A program made the translations under genes and the position numbers. Positions 21,051 to 30,913 of a DNA stretch of 58,908 bases are shown here, piece by piece. This stretch comes from Stentor coeruleus (lineage: Eukaryota; Ciliophora; Heterotrichea; Heterotrichida; Stentoridae). The stretch covers positions 1 to 58,908 of the forward strand of contig MPUH01000383.1 in assembly GCA_001970955.1 (NCBI GenBank), read 5' to 3'. Below the pieces are notes generated by a model. The model had not been told where the DNA came from. It saw only the letters and a program-made list of their open reading frames with translations, and did no database searches. Every line of letters begins with the position of its first letter. Position 1 is the first letter of the stretch.

Positions 21051-22056
21051 CTAAATATTGCTATATCCTTCTTGATCCTTTCTAGCTTTGCAGTTTTTTC
21101 TTTCTTCAACAACCAAGCTCAAAACTAAAAATTTAATTATCAGCAAATACAATACAAATGTTGACATAAAATCACTATCATAAGCTTTAAGAGATGAAGT
21201 AACAGATAATGGGAGAATTGATGTATAAAAAACCAACTCACGGTCTAATATACTAGCACCTTCTTTACGGTTCTTAAACTTCGAATATATGCAAAACATT
21301 AAAGATGTAAAGGTTCCTATTATAAGAGGTAGTAGGGCAATCCATAATTCACTAATATCTTCTTCAAACCACATAGGAACCATTATGGAAGTACTGATTG
21401 TAGTAATCGTAAAAGATGCCAATGTCCAAGCTTCACGTTGAAGATTGACTGTAGGGTCCATAAGTCCTGGGAACATAAATACACAAAAACACCCAAAAGC
21501 AAAGACTGCATACCATAAAGGGATGAATATGAAATACCAGGATTCTGTAATTGAGTCTTCGATCTTGAGTGAGACTAAAAGAGCGAAAGTAAAAGCTGAA
21601 AAAGTTAAACTGTAAGATGAAAAAATGAACAAGCCTACAGATGAGGACTGAAGCTTGTTACAAGAATTTGATATGTAAATTTGGAAGTAAGGAACTAGCA
21701 AGGCAATTGAGATCAATAAGGGTATAAATATTATAGGCCAGGATAAATCATAGTCTTTAANGACTGTAAGATGAAAAAATGAACAAGCCTACAGATGAGG
21801 ACTGAAGCTTGTTACAAGAATTTGATATGTAAATTTGGAAGTAAGGAACCAGCAAGGCAATTGAGATCAATAAGGGTATAAATATTATAGGCCAGGATAA
21901 ATCATAGTCTTTAAATGACTTAATAAGTCCTGCTAAGGATGTTATAAGGGCAAAGGCATGCGCTGCNAATGACTTAATAAGTCCTGCTAAGGATGTTATA
22001 AGGGCAAAGGCATGCGCTGCTCTAAACAAGTTTTCTTCAATCTTTTTGACTATCAT
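21051..22056 (-). CDS. TMEM185-like multi-pass membrane protein (two assembly joins inside)
   Basis: Single-N joins at 21761 and 21967 each carry duplicated flanks (about 150 and 53 bases), splitting one gene into two frames. With one copy of each, the product is ~265 aa, from MIVKKIEENLFRAAHAFALI (ATG at 22056) to a TAA at 21051. It has about seven hydrophobic helices. The loops WPIIFIPLLIS and SWYFIFIPLWYAV carry the W-x(3-4)-F-I-P-L signature of the TMEM185/TMEM60 family, polytopic proteins of unknown transport or scaffold role that are common in ciliates. A C-terminal basic tail (EERKNCKARKDQEGY) is probably cytosolic. Confidence 0.72.
21609..22020. repeat. Two assembly-join duplications (N at 21761 and 21967)
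   Basis: About 21609-21760 recurs at 21763-21915 with at least one mismatch (GGAACTAGC versus GGAACCAGC), and 21914-21966 recurs at 21968-22020. Both sit inside the TMEM185-like gene. Confidence 0.85.
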
Positions 22057-23138
22057 ACTCCAGTAATAAAAATTATAAGTATTTCAAAACTTTGACTAAA
22101 AATTTACACAAATTCGCTGTATCATATCTTAGTAGTATATATTAAGAATTATTACAAGTGCTAAAAGTAAATAAAACTTGCCCATGCTTCAAAACATTGT
22201 ATTAGCATCGCTTACAAAATCGTCAAAAACGCCTATATTTCAAAGGGACTTCGTTTTTAAAACATTAGATAGTCTTAAATAAATGAATTATGCAATCTTC
22301 TAATCATAAACTCTGTGTTTCCTTAATGATTTATTATATAGTGTAATATTACCGTTTTAAAATTTAGTACTAAAATTGCCATTAGTACATTTTTACAAAA
22401 ATAGCACAACAAGATATCTGAAAATCAAAGTCTTGATATATCGAAAAGCATACAAATTTCTAAATAATTAATTATTTAATCATCATAATTTTCACGATTT
22501 TTATATAAAATATATTGAAATAAAATCCTATAACAAAAGTAAATCATAAGCATAAAAACCTGCTTAAGTCTTTATATGTAATCATAATGAATATTAACAG
22601 ATACTAAACACTAGCGAGCTATAACATTTAATACAAATTTCCCAGAAACTTTGAATAAGTTATCAAAGTATCACAAAAAAGGCTATATTAATCTATGTTC
22701 TTATTATAATCAACCCTAACTTTTTAGTTGTTGATAAATTTAGCATGTTGATTTCAATGGTAATTCCAAATCACGAAATATTGACTGAAGCGCTGTCCGA
22801 TTTTGAAAATTTCCTCTATCCACAAAATTTATAAAACTAAACTACACTAAAATTAGCACATAATATCTGATATCCAGCAAAATCCTCTTATATAAAGCAA
22901 TATATAAATAAATCTAACGCTAAAAAAATACTTGCAAATCTTCATCAAAAATCATCCTATCATACCCCTAAGGCATAATTTAATCCAATCAAGCATCTAA
23001 AATAATTCCTTAGAAATTTCTTTAATCAAAAAACTATTATCTTAATCATTTACTAATATTCAATACCCTAAGATAACTTTTTATCTCTAAGCCTCATTCA
23101 AACTCTAAAAATTCTCAATATCCTATATTCCTATATAA
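22057..23138. other. 1.1-kb AT-rich divergent intergenic region
   Basis: Between divergent genes; no coding-like frame or RNA gene seen. Expected to hold the IFT46 promoter at its right end. Confidence 0.45.
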
Positions 23139-24149
23139 ATGGAAAGCGACAACAGTTCTCTCCAAGGATCTGAGGACTATGAAGAAAACGACAGCCCAAA
23201 CATGAAAAAAGTTGAAGATGTCAAAGATATGCACTATGATGAAGCTTTCGAAATTAACGATAGTGAAGAAAACGACATACCAAGCGGTGAAGAAAATGAA
23301 GCAGGCGGTATGGGAAACTCATCATCTCAAGAATCTGACTACGCAAGTCCTCAAAAAAACAAAGCTATAAACCCAACTTTTAAAGGCCAAACAGCTAATA
23401 AACAATCCCAAGACGAAGGTGATGAAGAAAGTCCTGTGCAGAACATAAAAAATGCTTACAACCCAGCTGATTATGCAAATTTACAAGTTTCACAAGAAAT
23501 AAAAGAACTTTTTCAATACATCCAAAGATACAAGCCTCATCAAATTGACTTAGAAAGTAAAGTTCGACCATTTATCCCTGACTACATTGCCGCTATTGGC
23601 GAAGTTGATGCATTTTTAAAAGTCCCCAGGCCGGATGGATCTGAAGAAACCCTAGGTATTTTAGTCCTTGACGAGCCAAAACAGAATCAAAGTGACCCTG
23701 CTTTACTTGAAATAAAACTAAAACCTAAAATCAGAAGGCCGGGAACAGGACAAAGTGCAGTGAGGTCTATTGAAAATGCTGATAAAAATCCAAAGCAAAT
23801 CACAAGGTGGATAAGTACAATAAATGATGCTCATAGAAGTAAACCTTCTGCTTCTGTGACTTATTCAAAACCAATGCCGGATTCCGATACTTTAATGGAT
23901 GTTTGGCATCCTGATATTGAGGATATATTGAAAAATATTGAGCTTCCTGGGCCAGATCTTGATATTAGTCTTGATGGTTATATTAAGATTGTCTGTGCTA
24001 TATTGGGAATACCTATTCATAGCCTTGCGAATAATAAGAGTCATATTGAAAGCTTGCATGTACTGTTTTCTTTGTATAGTTACTTTAAGGTCAACCAGCA
24101 TTTCAAGAAAGATTTCGCTGACTATCAACAGCCTATGGGGTATGAATAG
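23139..24149 (+). CDS. IFT46: IFT46, intraflagellar transport complex B subunit
   Basis: Single exon, ATG after TATATAA, stop TAG, 336 aa. The N-terminal ~100 residues are acidic and disordered (Glu/Asp/Ser-rich), as in other IFT46 proteins. From ~107 the conserved core begins: YNPADYANLQVSQEIKELFQ, then YKPHQIDLESKVRPFIPDYI, GEVDAFLKVPRPDG, and near the end LPGPDLDISLDGYIKIVC with an ILGIP motif. IFT46 is a core IFT-B1 subunit that binds IFT52 and, in Chlamydomonas, is needed for outer dynein arm import into cilia. A complete, intact gene. Confidence 0.95.
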   Translation: MESDNSSLQGSEDYEENDSPNMKKVEDVKDMHYDEAFEINDSEENDIPSGEENEAGGMGNSSSQESDYASPQKNKAINPTFKGQTANKQSQDEGDEESPVQNIKNAYNPADYANLQVSQEIKELFQYIQRYKPHQIDLESKVRPFIPDYIAAIGEVDAFLKVPRPDGSEETLGILVLDEPKQNQSDPALLEIKLKPKIRRPGTGQSAVRSIENADKNPKQITRWISTINDAHRSKPSASVTYSKPMPDSDTLMDVWHPDIEDILKNIELPGPDLDISLDGYIKIVCAILGIPIHSLANNKSHIESLHVLFSLYSYFKVNQHFKKDFADYQQPMGYE

Positions 24150-24430
24150 GATTTTTGAGTAACTTAATTTATTAGTTAGTTTAAAATCCAAAACTTTATG
24201 AAAATAGATGCTATGTAGATTAAATTGATGTGGATAATAAGAAAATTTAAGATTTTTTATAGGTTAATTATGAATAAAAAAGCTTAAGGATTATATAAAA
24301 TGCTATCAGATAAAATATATACATAGATTATATTATAAAAATATAAAATTTTCATAACATCTAATAGATTCTTCTTCATTCTTATAAAAAGTATATAGAT
24401 TACAGTAGTCAGCTTATTATTTATATAACA
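24150..24430. other. Convergent intergenic spacer
   Basis: 3' flanks of IFT46 and the RING-CH gene; AT-rich, nothing recognised. Confidence 0.4.
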
Positions 24431-25270
24431 CTATTTAAAATTATTCAAACATGGCTCAGTATTCAATCGCAAAGGTATTGAAATCGAAGCAGAGTTATCA
24501 GGAATTGGTGAAACCCCTCTACTAGCAAACCCAACAACCCTTCCTCTTTGATTAAGTTGTACCATATTCGGTTTAACTGCAGGAGTGCGAACTTTAACTC
24601 CTTTGACAATAAGATTTTCAGGGACAATCAAAACTGGGCAAAAACTTTTATCATGAATCATCGTCTCATCCTTATCAACATGAATTGATTCTTCAGAATC
24701 ACTATCAAAACTCTGTGAAAAAATATGCCACTCATCCAATTTTGAAACAAAGCATATTTCCTTTAGTGTATTAACAATCAATAATAGTAATACTAGTCCT
24801 GATATCCCACAGGTCACCATAAGTGCAATTGTGTAACCTTTTTCATTTCGTCCTTGGCTTATGTTAATATATCTTTCTGCTAATAAATATATGACTAAGA
24901 ACAACATGACCATAACAGCGAAGAGTATTGGGAGGTATATGAAAGGTGACCATCCATTTTTTACGCTTTCTTTTGGTGAGCATTTTCTGCCGATTTTGAA
25001 TTCCATGATGAATTTTGTTTTGCATAATTCGCATTGTCCTTCGTCGATATCTCCTTCTTGTGAGATTATCCAGGTTTTAAGACATTCTTCGTGTATATAT
25101 TTTACTGTGCCTGAGCATTTGCAAGGTGTTATTAAAGGGCTTTCCTTTGTATCTGGTTCCATGCATATTCTACATGTGCAGTCTTCTGACAATCTAGCCT
25201 TTTTGATTTTTGGAGCTACCCTTGCTGTTCTACTGCGGACTTGGTCTGAGAATTCTCGTTCCCTAAGCAT
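24431..25270 (-). CDS. RING-CH (MARCH-type) membrane E3 ubiquitin ligase, 279 aa
   Basis: ATG at 25270, stop TAG. Residues ~32-85 form a C4HC3 RING-variant domain: CTCRICMEPDT, then PLITPCKCSGTVKYIHEECL, KTWI and CELCKTKF, with His in the fifth metal position. Two strong transmembrane helices follow (~108-130 and ~145-167), then a Ser/Asp-rich cytosolic tail. This is the MARCH-family layout: E2-binding RING on the cytosolic face and two helices that select membrane substrates for ubiquitination and endocytic sorting or ERAD. The particular MARCH orthologue cannot be assigned. Confidence 0.9.
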   Translation of the reverse strand: MLREREFSDQVRSRTARVAPKIKKARLSEDCTCRICMEPDTKESPLITPCKCSGTVKYIHEECLKTWIISQEGDIDEGQCELCKTKFIMEFKIGRKCSPKESVKNGWSPFIYLPILFAVMVMLFLVIYLLAERYINISQGRNEKGYTIALMVTCGISGLVLLLLIVNTLKEICFVSKLDEWHIFSQSFDSDSEESIHVDKDETMIHDKSFCPVLIVPENLIVKGVKVRTPAVKPNMVQLNQRGRVVGFASRGVSPIPDNSASISIPLRLNTEPCLNNFK

Positions 25271-25998
25271 ATTTATTATATATTTATACTAAGATTTTGA
25301 TAGTTGTCGGGTTTTAAATTTTGTTTTTTGTTGTTATGTGGCTTTAGGCGGATTTTTAAAGATTGATTTATTGATGGTTTATGAATGAGATAAGTTAGAC
25401 TTTGATGGGAATTGGATAATAAGTTTTAGGGTTTGTGATGAAGAAATAGGCAAGTTTTTAAGCGGAATAAGATTTTTATTATACTGGTTTAATGATTTTT
25501 TAAAGATTTGATTTATAATAAAAGACTTGGGTTGAGAAGTTTAATGCTTAATGTGCTTTTTGGGTTTTTTGAATAATTAAGAAAATAGTAATTTGAGTAA
25601 AGTCAGCGCAAGTAAGCAAAGCTTTGCTATAATAAAAAATTCAAGTATATTTCTTATATTTTTAGAGGTTTGAACAACAAAAATACATCCTTAGACGATA
25701 TTATAAAATTTTATAGGAATATACTTAATCCAAAGACAATATCATTATTTTGAAAACTAGCACACATAATAAAATTTATCATAATATAAAGGTAAAGNGT
25801 TTGAACAACAAAAATACATCCTTAGACGATATTATAAAATTTTATAGGAATATACTTAATCCTAAGACAATATCATTATTTTGAAAACTAGCACACATAA
25901 TAAAATTTATCATAATATAAAGGTAAAACCTAAGCTTAAAAAATTTCTTCAACCTTAAATGCATATCAGAATTCTACATAAAACTAGTTCGATTGACA
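25271..25998. other. Intergenic region with assembly-join duplication
   Basis: A single N at 25798 is flanked by about 128 duplicated bases (from GTTTGAACAACAAAAATAC near 25670 and again from 25799) with a mismatch (CCAAAG versus CCTAAG). Otherwise AT-rich with no gene. Confidence 0.7.
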
Positions 25999-26628
25999 TT
26001 AGTTATCTATTTTGCCTAATAAGACTATTATGTCATCGACTGAAGGCAGCTGCTGGGTTTTCAACCCTGAATACAAAACTTGTCCATCATAAATCACTTC
26101 AAAAGCACCTGATGAGACCATCCAGTTGCTGATAAGATTAATCCCGAAGAACAGCATGATTCCAACTGAGAATTTGTTATTTTTCATATACAAGTACCAA
26201 GGAGGATAATTGGTTTGTAAGTAGCTGAAAATATGGTCTCCAGCCACAAGGAGAATTATCCCTGCGATTCTTAAATAGGAAAGAAGTCTATATATGAGTT
26301 ACTGGGCTAATAATGGCCAGGGTTGAGGTGTAGGGTAATCTTCTTCAACTACTATTAATGATGGATAAACTGAGGAAAGAGCTTTTTTTAATTGATCTAC
26401 GCGACCTTTATAGCTGCACACTTGGCTAAATAAGAATTACCAATATTCTATGATTAAGGGCTTCTTGAGATATGTATGAGATACTTTTTGAGTTAAATCG
26501 TAGTCTACAGGGATTGAAGATGGAGTTTCTTCAGGAGGCTGTGATTCAGAGGTTTTGACATTGAATGGTATGGTTTCTAAAAAAAGTGTTGTAATGAAGC
26601 AAATCCAGACGACTGATTTTAACTCCAT
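25999..26628 (-). CDS. SELENOT: Selenoprotein T homologue with Cys in place of Sec
   Basis: Three exons (26628-26441, 26425-26303, 26287-25999) joined by two 15-nt introns give 199 aa. An N-terminal signal/anchor (ELKSVVWICFITTLFLETIP) is followed by the redox motif at the exon 1-2 join, IEYC-QVCSYKGR: a CxxC where vertebrate SelT has CxxU. The C-terminal region (LISNWMVSSGAFEVIYDG, then LPSVDDIIVLL) is the conserved SelT fold, with a hydrophobic helix inserted before it (RIAGIILLVAG). SelT is an ER thioredoxin-like oxidoreductase. No in-frame TGA or SECIS is needed. The identification depends on the splicing, which restores the family pattern exactly. Confidence 0.9.
26288..26302 (-). other. 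15-nt intron 2 of SelT-like gene
   Basis: On the minus strand GTAACTCATATATAG; A at position 10. Removal joins ...PLLA-Q to LLSYLRIAG. Confidence 0.9.
26426..26440 (-). other. 15-nt intron 1 of SelT-like gene
   Basis: On the minus strand GTAATTCTTATTTAG; A at position 10. It splits the first Cys codon of the CxxC motif. Confidence 0.92.
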
Positions 26629-27582
26629 ATTTATATATAAATCATTTCAAAGCTAAGTTTAGATTACTTAGTTAAAGAGCCAGAATTATAAAAGGAATTT
26701 TTTCTAAGTATTATGAGAAATTAATTTAAATAAATAATTTTAGAGTATATTAAGCAGTGTTTGCAATGTAAATAAATTATTATCATTACATTTTCAATGC
26801 AAAATATCAAGTAAATACCGGAGAAAATACTTATGTAATTTACAATCAAAAACTTAAAAAATAGAATATTTTTAAGACCATGAAATATTTAAGTCCATGC
26901 TAGCAATTTTTAATTTTTTTACCAAATTGATATATGCTTTAGCATCTTTTTCATGATCATTGTAAAAATACGCTATTTTACAATTAATTTTAATATTTTT
27001 TCAAGTTAACTTTTTTGATTCTTGTATGAATTTTTACAGTAGGCTTAACTCTTTTTTAGGTAAAATACTTTTCTAATTCTTCCCCCGTTATTTTCCATCT
27101 TTTTTAGCATCTCTATGATTTAAATCCACATTTTTTTTATTTTCGCCAAAAGAGAATTTATTTATAAAAAGAAATAATTCTTTCTCAAATCAATTAAAAT
27201 GCATATGTATATTTATTAAGCTTAATTGGTTATTTACTATAATTCCTAATATTAAAATTTAATTAAAAGATTTTCATTTCATTTTGTTTATCTATTGTCT
27301 AACCAATCATCTTCAATTTATAGTAATAATTTTCCCAAAAAGTGCTTCTCAAACCTATAAATAATACTTAAAACTATAATAATACCTTTACTAATCATTA
27401 ATCATCCAATCCTACAGCCTTACATCAGCATCAAAATTTCCTGGATTATGAACTTGCTGTATACTCTAAATACATAAAAAACTTAAAAAATCTAGTTTAA
27501 TCTTTAAAAGTAAAAACCACCATAAAAACCAGAAATTCTAACTTAAATCCATTTATCAAAAATAATAATTTTTCTTATATAA
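26629..27582. other. Divergent intergenic region, ~950 bp
   Basis: Very AT-rich, T-run rich. No RNA gene or coding-like frame recognised; should contain the promoters of the SelT-like and Ras genes. Confidence 0.45.
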
Positions 27583-28179
27583 ATGTTTTACAAAGTCGCT
27601 CTTCTTGGTGCAGGCGGGGTAGGCAAATCTGATTTAACCCTCCGCTTCACACAAAATCGTTACGTTGAAGATTACGATCCAACAATCGAAGATCAGTACA
27701 CCAAAACCTTCGAGCTCGATAGCCATGCTGTGAAACTTGAAATCCTCGATACTGCAGGCCAAGAGGATTTCTGGCACTTAATCGACTATTATTTACAACA
27801 ACGCGAAGCATTTATCTTAGTTTACTCAATAGCCGATATAGATTCATATAGAACCGTTCAACAATTTGCTGAAAAAATCAAAAACACTCTAGGAACAGAA
27901 GCACCAGTAGTTATTGTAGGGAATAAGAAGGATTTAGAGGAATGTCGTAAAGTCCATGAAAAATGCGAGGATATTATTAGAGAATTCAAATATTCAGCTT
28001 GGATGGAGACTAGCGCTAAACTTAATGATAATGTTACTGAAGCTTTTCATGAATTGGTTAGGCTGATGTGGAAAAGGAATACTGATCGGAATGTAGAAAT
28101 TGGGGTTAGTGATATTGTTGTTGAAGCACCTTTACCAGAACCGAAAAGCAAGCAGAAAAAATGCTGTAAGATGTTTTAG
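27583..28179 (+). CDS. Ras-family small GTPase, 198 aa
   Basis: ATG in ATATAAATG, stop TAG. All GTPase boxes are present: P-loop GAGGVGKS (9-16), effector loop YDPTIEDQY, DTAGQ (56-60), NKKD and ETSAK. The residue after the P-loop Ser is Asp instead of the usual Ala. The C-terminus is basic and ends CCKMF, a CaaX-like signal (CKMF) with a neighbouring Cys that could be palmitoylated, so membrane attachment is likely. Closest by pattern to Ras/Rap, which act as receptor-linked GTP switches; exact subfamily not assigned. It keeps Gly12, Gly13 and Gln61 equivalents, unlike the DCX-Ras protein at 53400. Confidence 0.93.
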   Translation: MFYKVALLGAGGVGKSDLTLRFTQNRYVEDYDPTIEDQYTKTFELDSHAVKLEILDTAGQEDFWHLIDYYLQQREAFILVYSIADIDSYRTVQQFAEKIKNTLGTEAPVVIVGNKKDLEECRKVHEKCEDIIREFKYSAWMETSAKLNDNVTEAFHELVRLMWKRNTDRNVEIGVSDIVVEAPLPEPKSKQKKCCKMF

Positions 28180-28513
28180 TGGTAATTATGTAGTTTATAA
28201 TGTTAATTTGGAATTTGATAGAAGGGAATGTGGATTACGATTTTGATGTGAATTTTTGGTAGTGTAGGGTTAGGAATAATAATGTGATGGCTATGATGTT
28301 TAAAGAATTTTTAAGGTGGGTGTATGGATATTAAAGATTTTATAAAGCTGTTTACGTTTGTTGGGGGAGATATAAGTGAGTATATTAAACTGATTGTTTT
28401 GTTTCTTATTGAGTACTCTATAAAAAATCTTAAGTTCATGTAAATTCTAACAATTAAAAATAAAATCTAATAATTTCAGTTTGTATTACCAGCGTGTGAT
28501 TCTTCCATTATAA
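28180..28513. other. Intergenic spacer
   Basis: Between two tandem plus-strand genes. G/T-rich then AT-rich; no feature recognised. Confidence 0.4.
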
Positions 28514-29647
28514 ATGGGTTGTTGTTTTAATTGTTTGAAGAGCGACGACGCTGAGCCATCCTTCAAAAAGCCGCTAACCGAAGATACAAACAGATCTCCA
28601 ATGCCTCAAGAAAGCCCTAAAGCGCTTTCCCCCGTAGACCTAAATGATTTTATTATAGAAAAAGTTCTAGGAAAAGGTGCGTTCGGCAAAGTCTTTTTAG
28701 TAACGAAAAAGGACTCAGGCCAAGTTTACGCAATGAAGTCCTTAAGAAAAGATATGATTGAGCAAAGAAACCAAAAAATCCATACAAAAACCGAAAGGCA
28801 GATACTAGGCGAAGTAAATTCCCCTTTCATCGTACAGCTACGGTTTGCATTCCAAACTCCTGAAAAACTTTATATGGTTATGGACTTCATAAACGGTGGC
28901 GAGCTTTTTTTCCATCTGCGGCGTTGTTCCAAGTTCGCCGAAGACCGGACTCTTTTCTATGCCGCTGAGATCCTTGAAGCTCTAGAATATCTTCATATGC
29001 AAGGGATTATATACAGAGACTTAAAACCTGAAAATGTGCTTTTAGACAGCGAAGGCCATGTAAAACTCACAGATTTCGGACTTAGTAAGAAGTTCTTCAG
29101 TGGAGAAAAAAAGGCTTATTCCTTCTGTGGCACACCTGAGTATCTTGCTCCTGAAATTTTAAAAGGTATTGGTCATGATCATGCTGTGGATTTCTGGTCA
29201 TTGGGTGCTTTGATATATGAAATGCTTGCTGGTGCACCACCTTTTTATTCAAGGAATAGAGATGTTATGTTTAGGAATATGCTCAGTAAGCCTGCTGAAA
29301 TGAAATCACACTTTTCAGCTCAGGCTGTTGATCTTTTACGTTCTTTATTACAAGTTGATGTAAGAGTTATATAGCCAAAACGTAGACCGATAAGTACAGC
29401 GGAGATTAAAAAGCAGCCTTTTTTCAGCAGTATTGACTGGGAGAAATTAAAGAAAAGGTCAATCGAAGCACCGTTTAAACCGAAACTTTCTGGGATTAAG
29501 GATTTGAGGTATTTTGATAAAATATTTACTGATGAACCTACTGATGATTCTGTGCCACCACAAACGCTTAATTCAGTGGCTAAAGCTGCGAATAAATATG
29601 ATGATTTCACATATGCTGAAGTCCAGCCGCAGTTTAAAGTGGATTAA
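28514..29647 (+). CDS. AGC-family Ser/Thr kinase with N-terminal acylation signal, 372 aa
   Basis: Two exons (28514-29359, 29375-29647) with a 15-nt intron; without splicing the kinase would be cut short at residue 286. It begins MGCCFNC: Gly2 for myristoylation and Cys3/4/7 for palmitoylation. Kinase domain ~45-305: GKGAFGKV, Lys75, YRDLKPEN, DFGLSK, and FCGTPEYLAPE with Ser203 just before it at the usual PDK1-site Thr position. The C-tail has the AGC hydrophobic-motif pattern YDDFTYAEVQP. It resembles Akt/SGK/S6K but has no PH domain; acylation probably replaces it for plasma-membrane recruitment. Specific orthology not assigned. Confidence 0.92.
29360..29374 (+). other. 15-nt intron in AGC kinase
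   Basis: GTAAGAGTTATATAG; it contains an in-frame TAG if retained. A at position 10. Removal adds the last 91 codons including the hydrophobic motif. Confidence 0.95.
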
Positions 29648-29725
29648 TATTAGCCTCTTCACTGAGGATATAGTTTTATAGTTAAATGTTAGAGTTAAGT
29701 AGTGAAATGTCCTTGGAAATAGGAA

Positions 29726-30169
29726 CTACGGCTTTTGACTCAGGGTTGTTATTGTCCCTGATTGTTTACGACTAAGACTAGATCCTCTGGCTGTCAAACT
29801 GCTTTTTCTTAAAGATCCTGAGGATATAGAGTGATTTCTATCGAGCTTTTTTTTATAACACAGTCCATTTGTATTGTCTTTAAGCGCGATTTCTGTTTTT
29901 TTCAAATCTTTATGTATTTCAAGCATTTTTATCTGTCTATCAGTATATGAAGATGCTACTCTGCTTTTTTCTTGGGACTTAGCTATTCGTTCTTTTACCT
30001 GTAGTAAGCGTGGAGATGATATTGAAGGTATTGCTAAAGAAAGAGCATTTTTATGCTTTGTTTGAGCTGTATGGGCGAGCATTGGTGGACGGAGGTGCTT
30101 ATGTGATTTAGAAACACTCATTTGTTGTAGGTTAACTTTTACATGTATCACTCCGTTGCGCTTTTCCAT
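29726..30169 (-). CDS. Hypothetical basic Ser-rich protein, 147 aa
   Basis: ATG at 30169 in ATAAATGG, stop TAA. The product is very basic, with a central charged helix (LLQVKERIAKSQEKSRVASS, then DRQIKMLEIHKDLKKTEIAL) and a Ser/Arg-rich C-terminus (RKSSLTARGSSLSRKQSG) with many RxxS kinase-type sites. No domain recognised. Convergent with the AGC kinase upstream, ~80 bp apart; that proximity alone does not prove a link. Confidence 0.6.
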   Translation of the reverse strand: MEKRNGVIHVKVNLQQMSVSKSHKHLRPPMLAHTAQTKHKNALSLAIPSISSPRLLQVKERIAKSQEKSRVASSYTDRQIKMLEIHKDLKKTEIALKDNTNGLCYKKKLDRNHSISSGSLRKSSLTARGSSLSRKQSGTITTLSQKP

Positions 30170-30913
30170 TTATTTACATATGCTTATTAATATTTACTCA
30201 TTATCTCAACGTCTTGTCAAGCGATAATTCCTAACTAATACTATCTCAACGTCTCAATATCTGTTTCTGAGATTTTTCAGTAATAATCTTAATCCATTAC
30301 ATAAAAATCTTTTTCAATACAGAAAAATGCAAAATTTAAAAGTAGAGTTTTTCATAACAAATTTTTAAGCTAATTTTCCAATAAAATATGTATCGCTTAT
30401 ACAGTTTTAAATCTAGTCGCAGGTAGCCCACTTCAAAAAGCTTTGAATAGAATCCTTGTTACAATCACAAATAATATAGCGTATAAAGCTTAAAATTTTT
30501 GGGTTATAATATAAATCATATAATCATTTTATAAATATATACAAACTTTTTCCTTAAATGATTATCCTTATTTTTCATACTTATCACATATAAACTCAAA
30601 TTTTTTTGCAAACCTCTTATATTGATTATAACGGTCTCAATTTAAATACTCAAATATAAACTCAGTATTTGCTGTATTAACTAAGCTCAGAATAAATATT
30701 GACTAATATTTTATCATGAACTTCTAAGCCTACATCTTTAAGCTCTAAATATTATATTTCATTTAGAGTTAAAGATCTTTTAGAATATCATCTGAGCCTG
30801 CATGCCAACTTATTCAATTCTCCCTTTTTCAAAGATTTACCTTTAAGGACGGAACAGAAACAATTCTTATAAAAATATTCACAAACAAAAGGCATGATTT
30901 ACGAACTAACTAC
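30170..30913. other. Intergenic region, ~740 bp
   Basis: AT-rich; two short copies of CTATCTCAACGTCT-like sequence lie near 30190-30260. No gene or RNA recognised. Confidence 0.4.

Noticed and set aside
25999..26628. Selenocysteine TGA in the SelT-like gene
   Set aside because: Splicing gives Cys at both active-site positions with no in-frame TGA.
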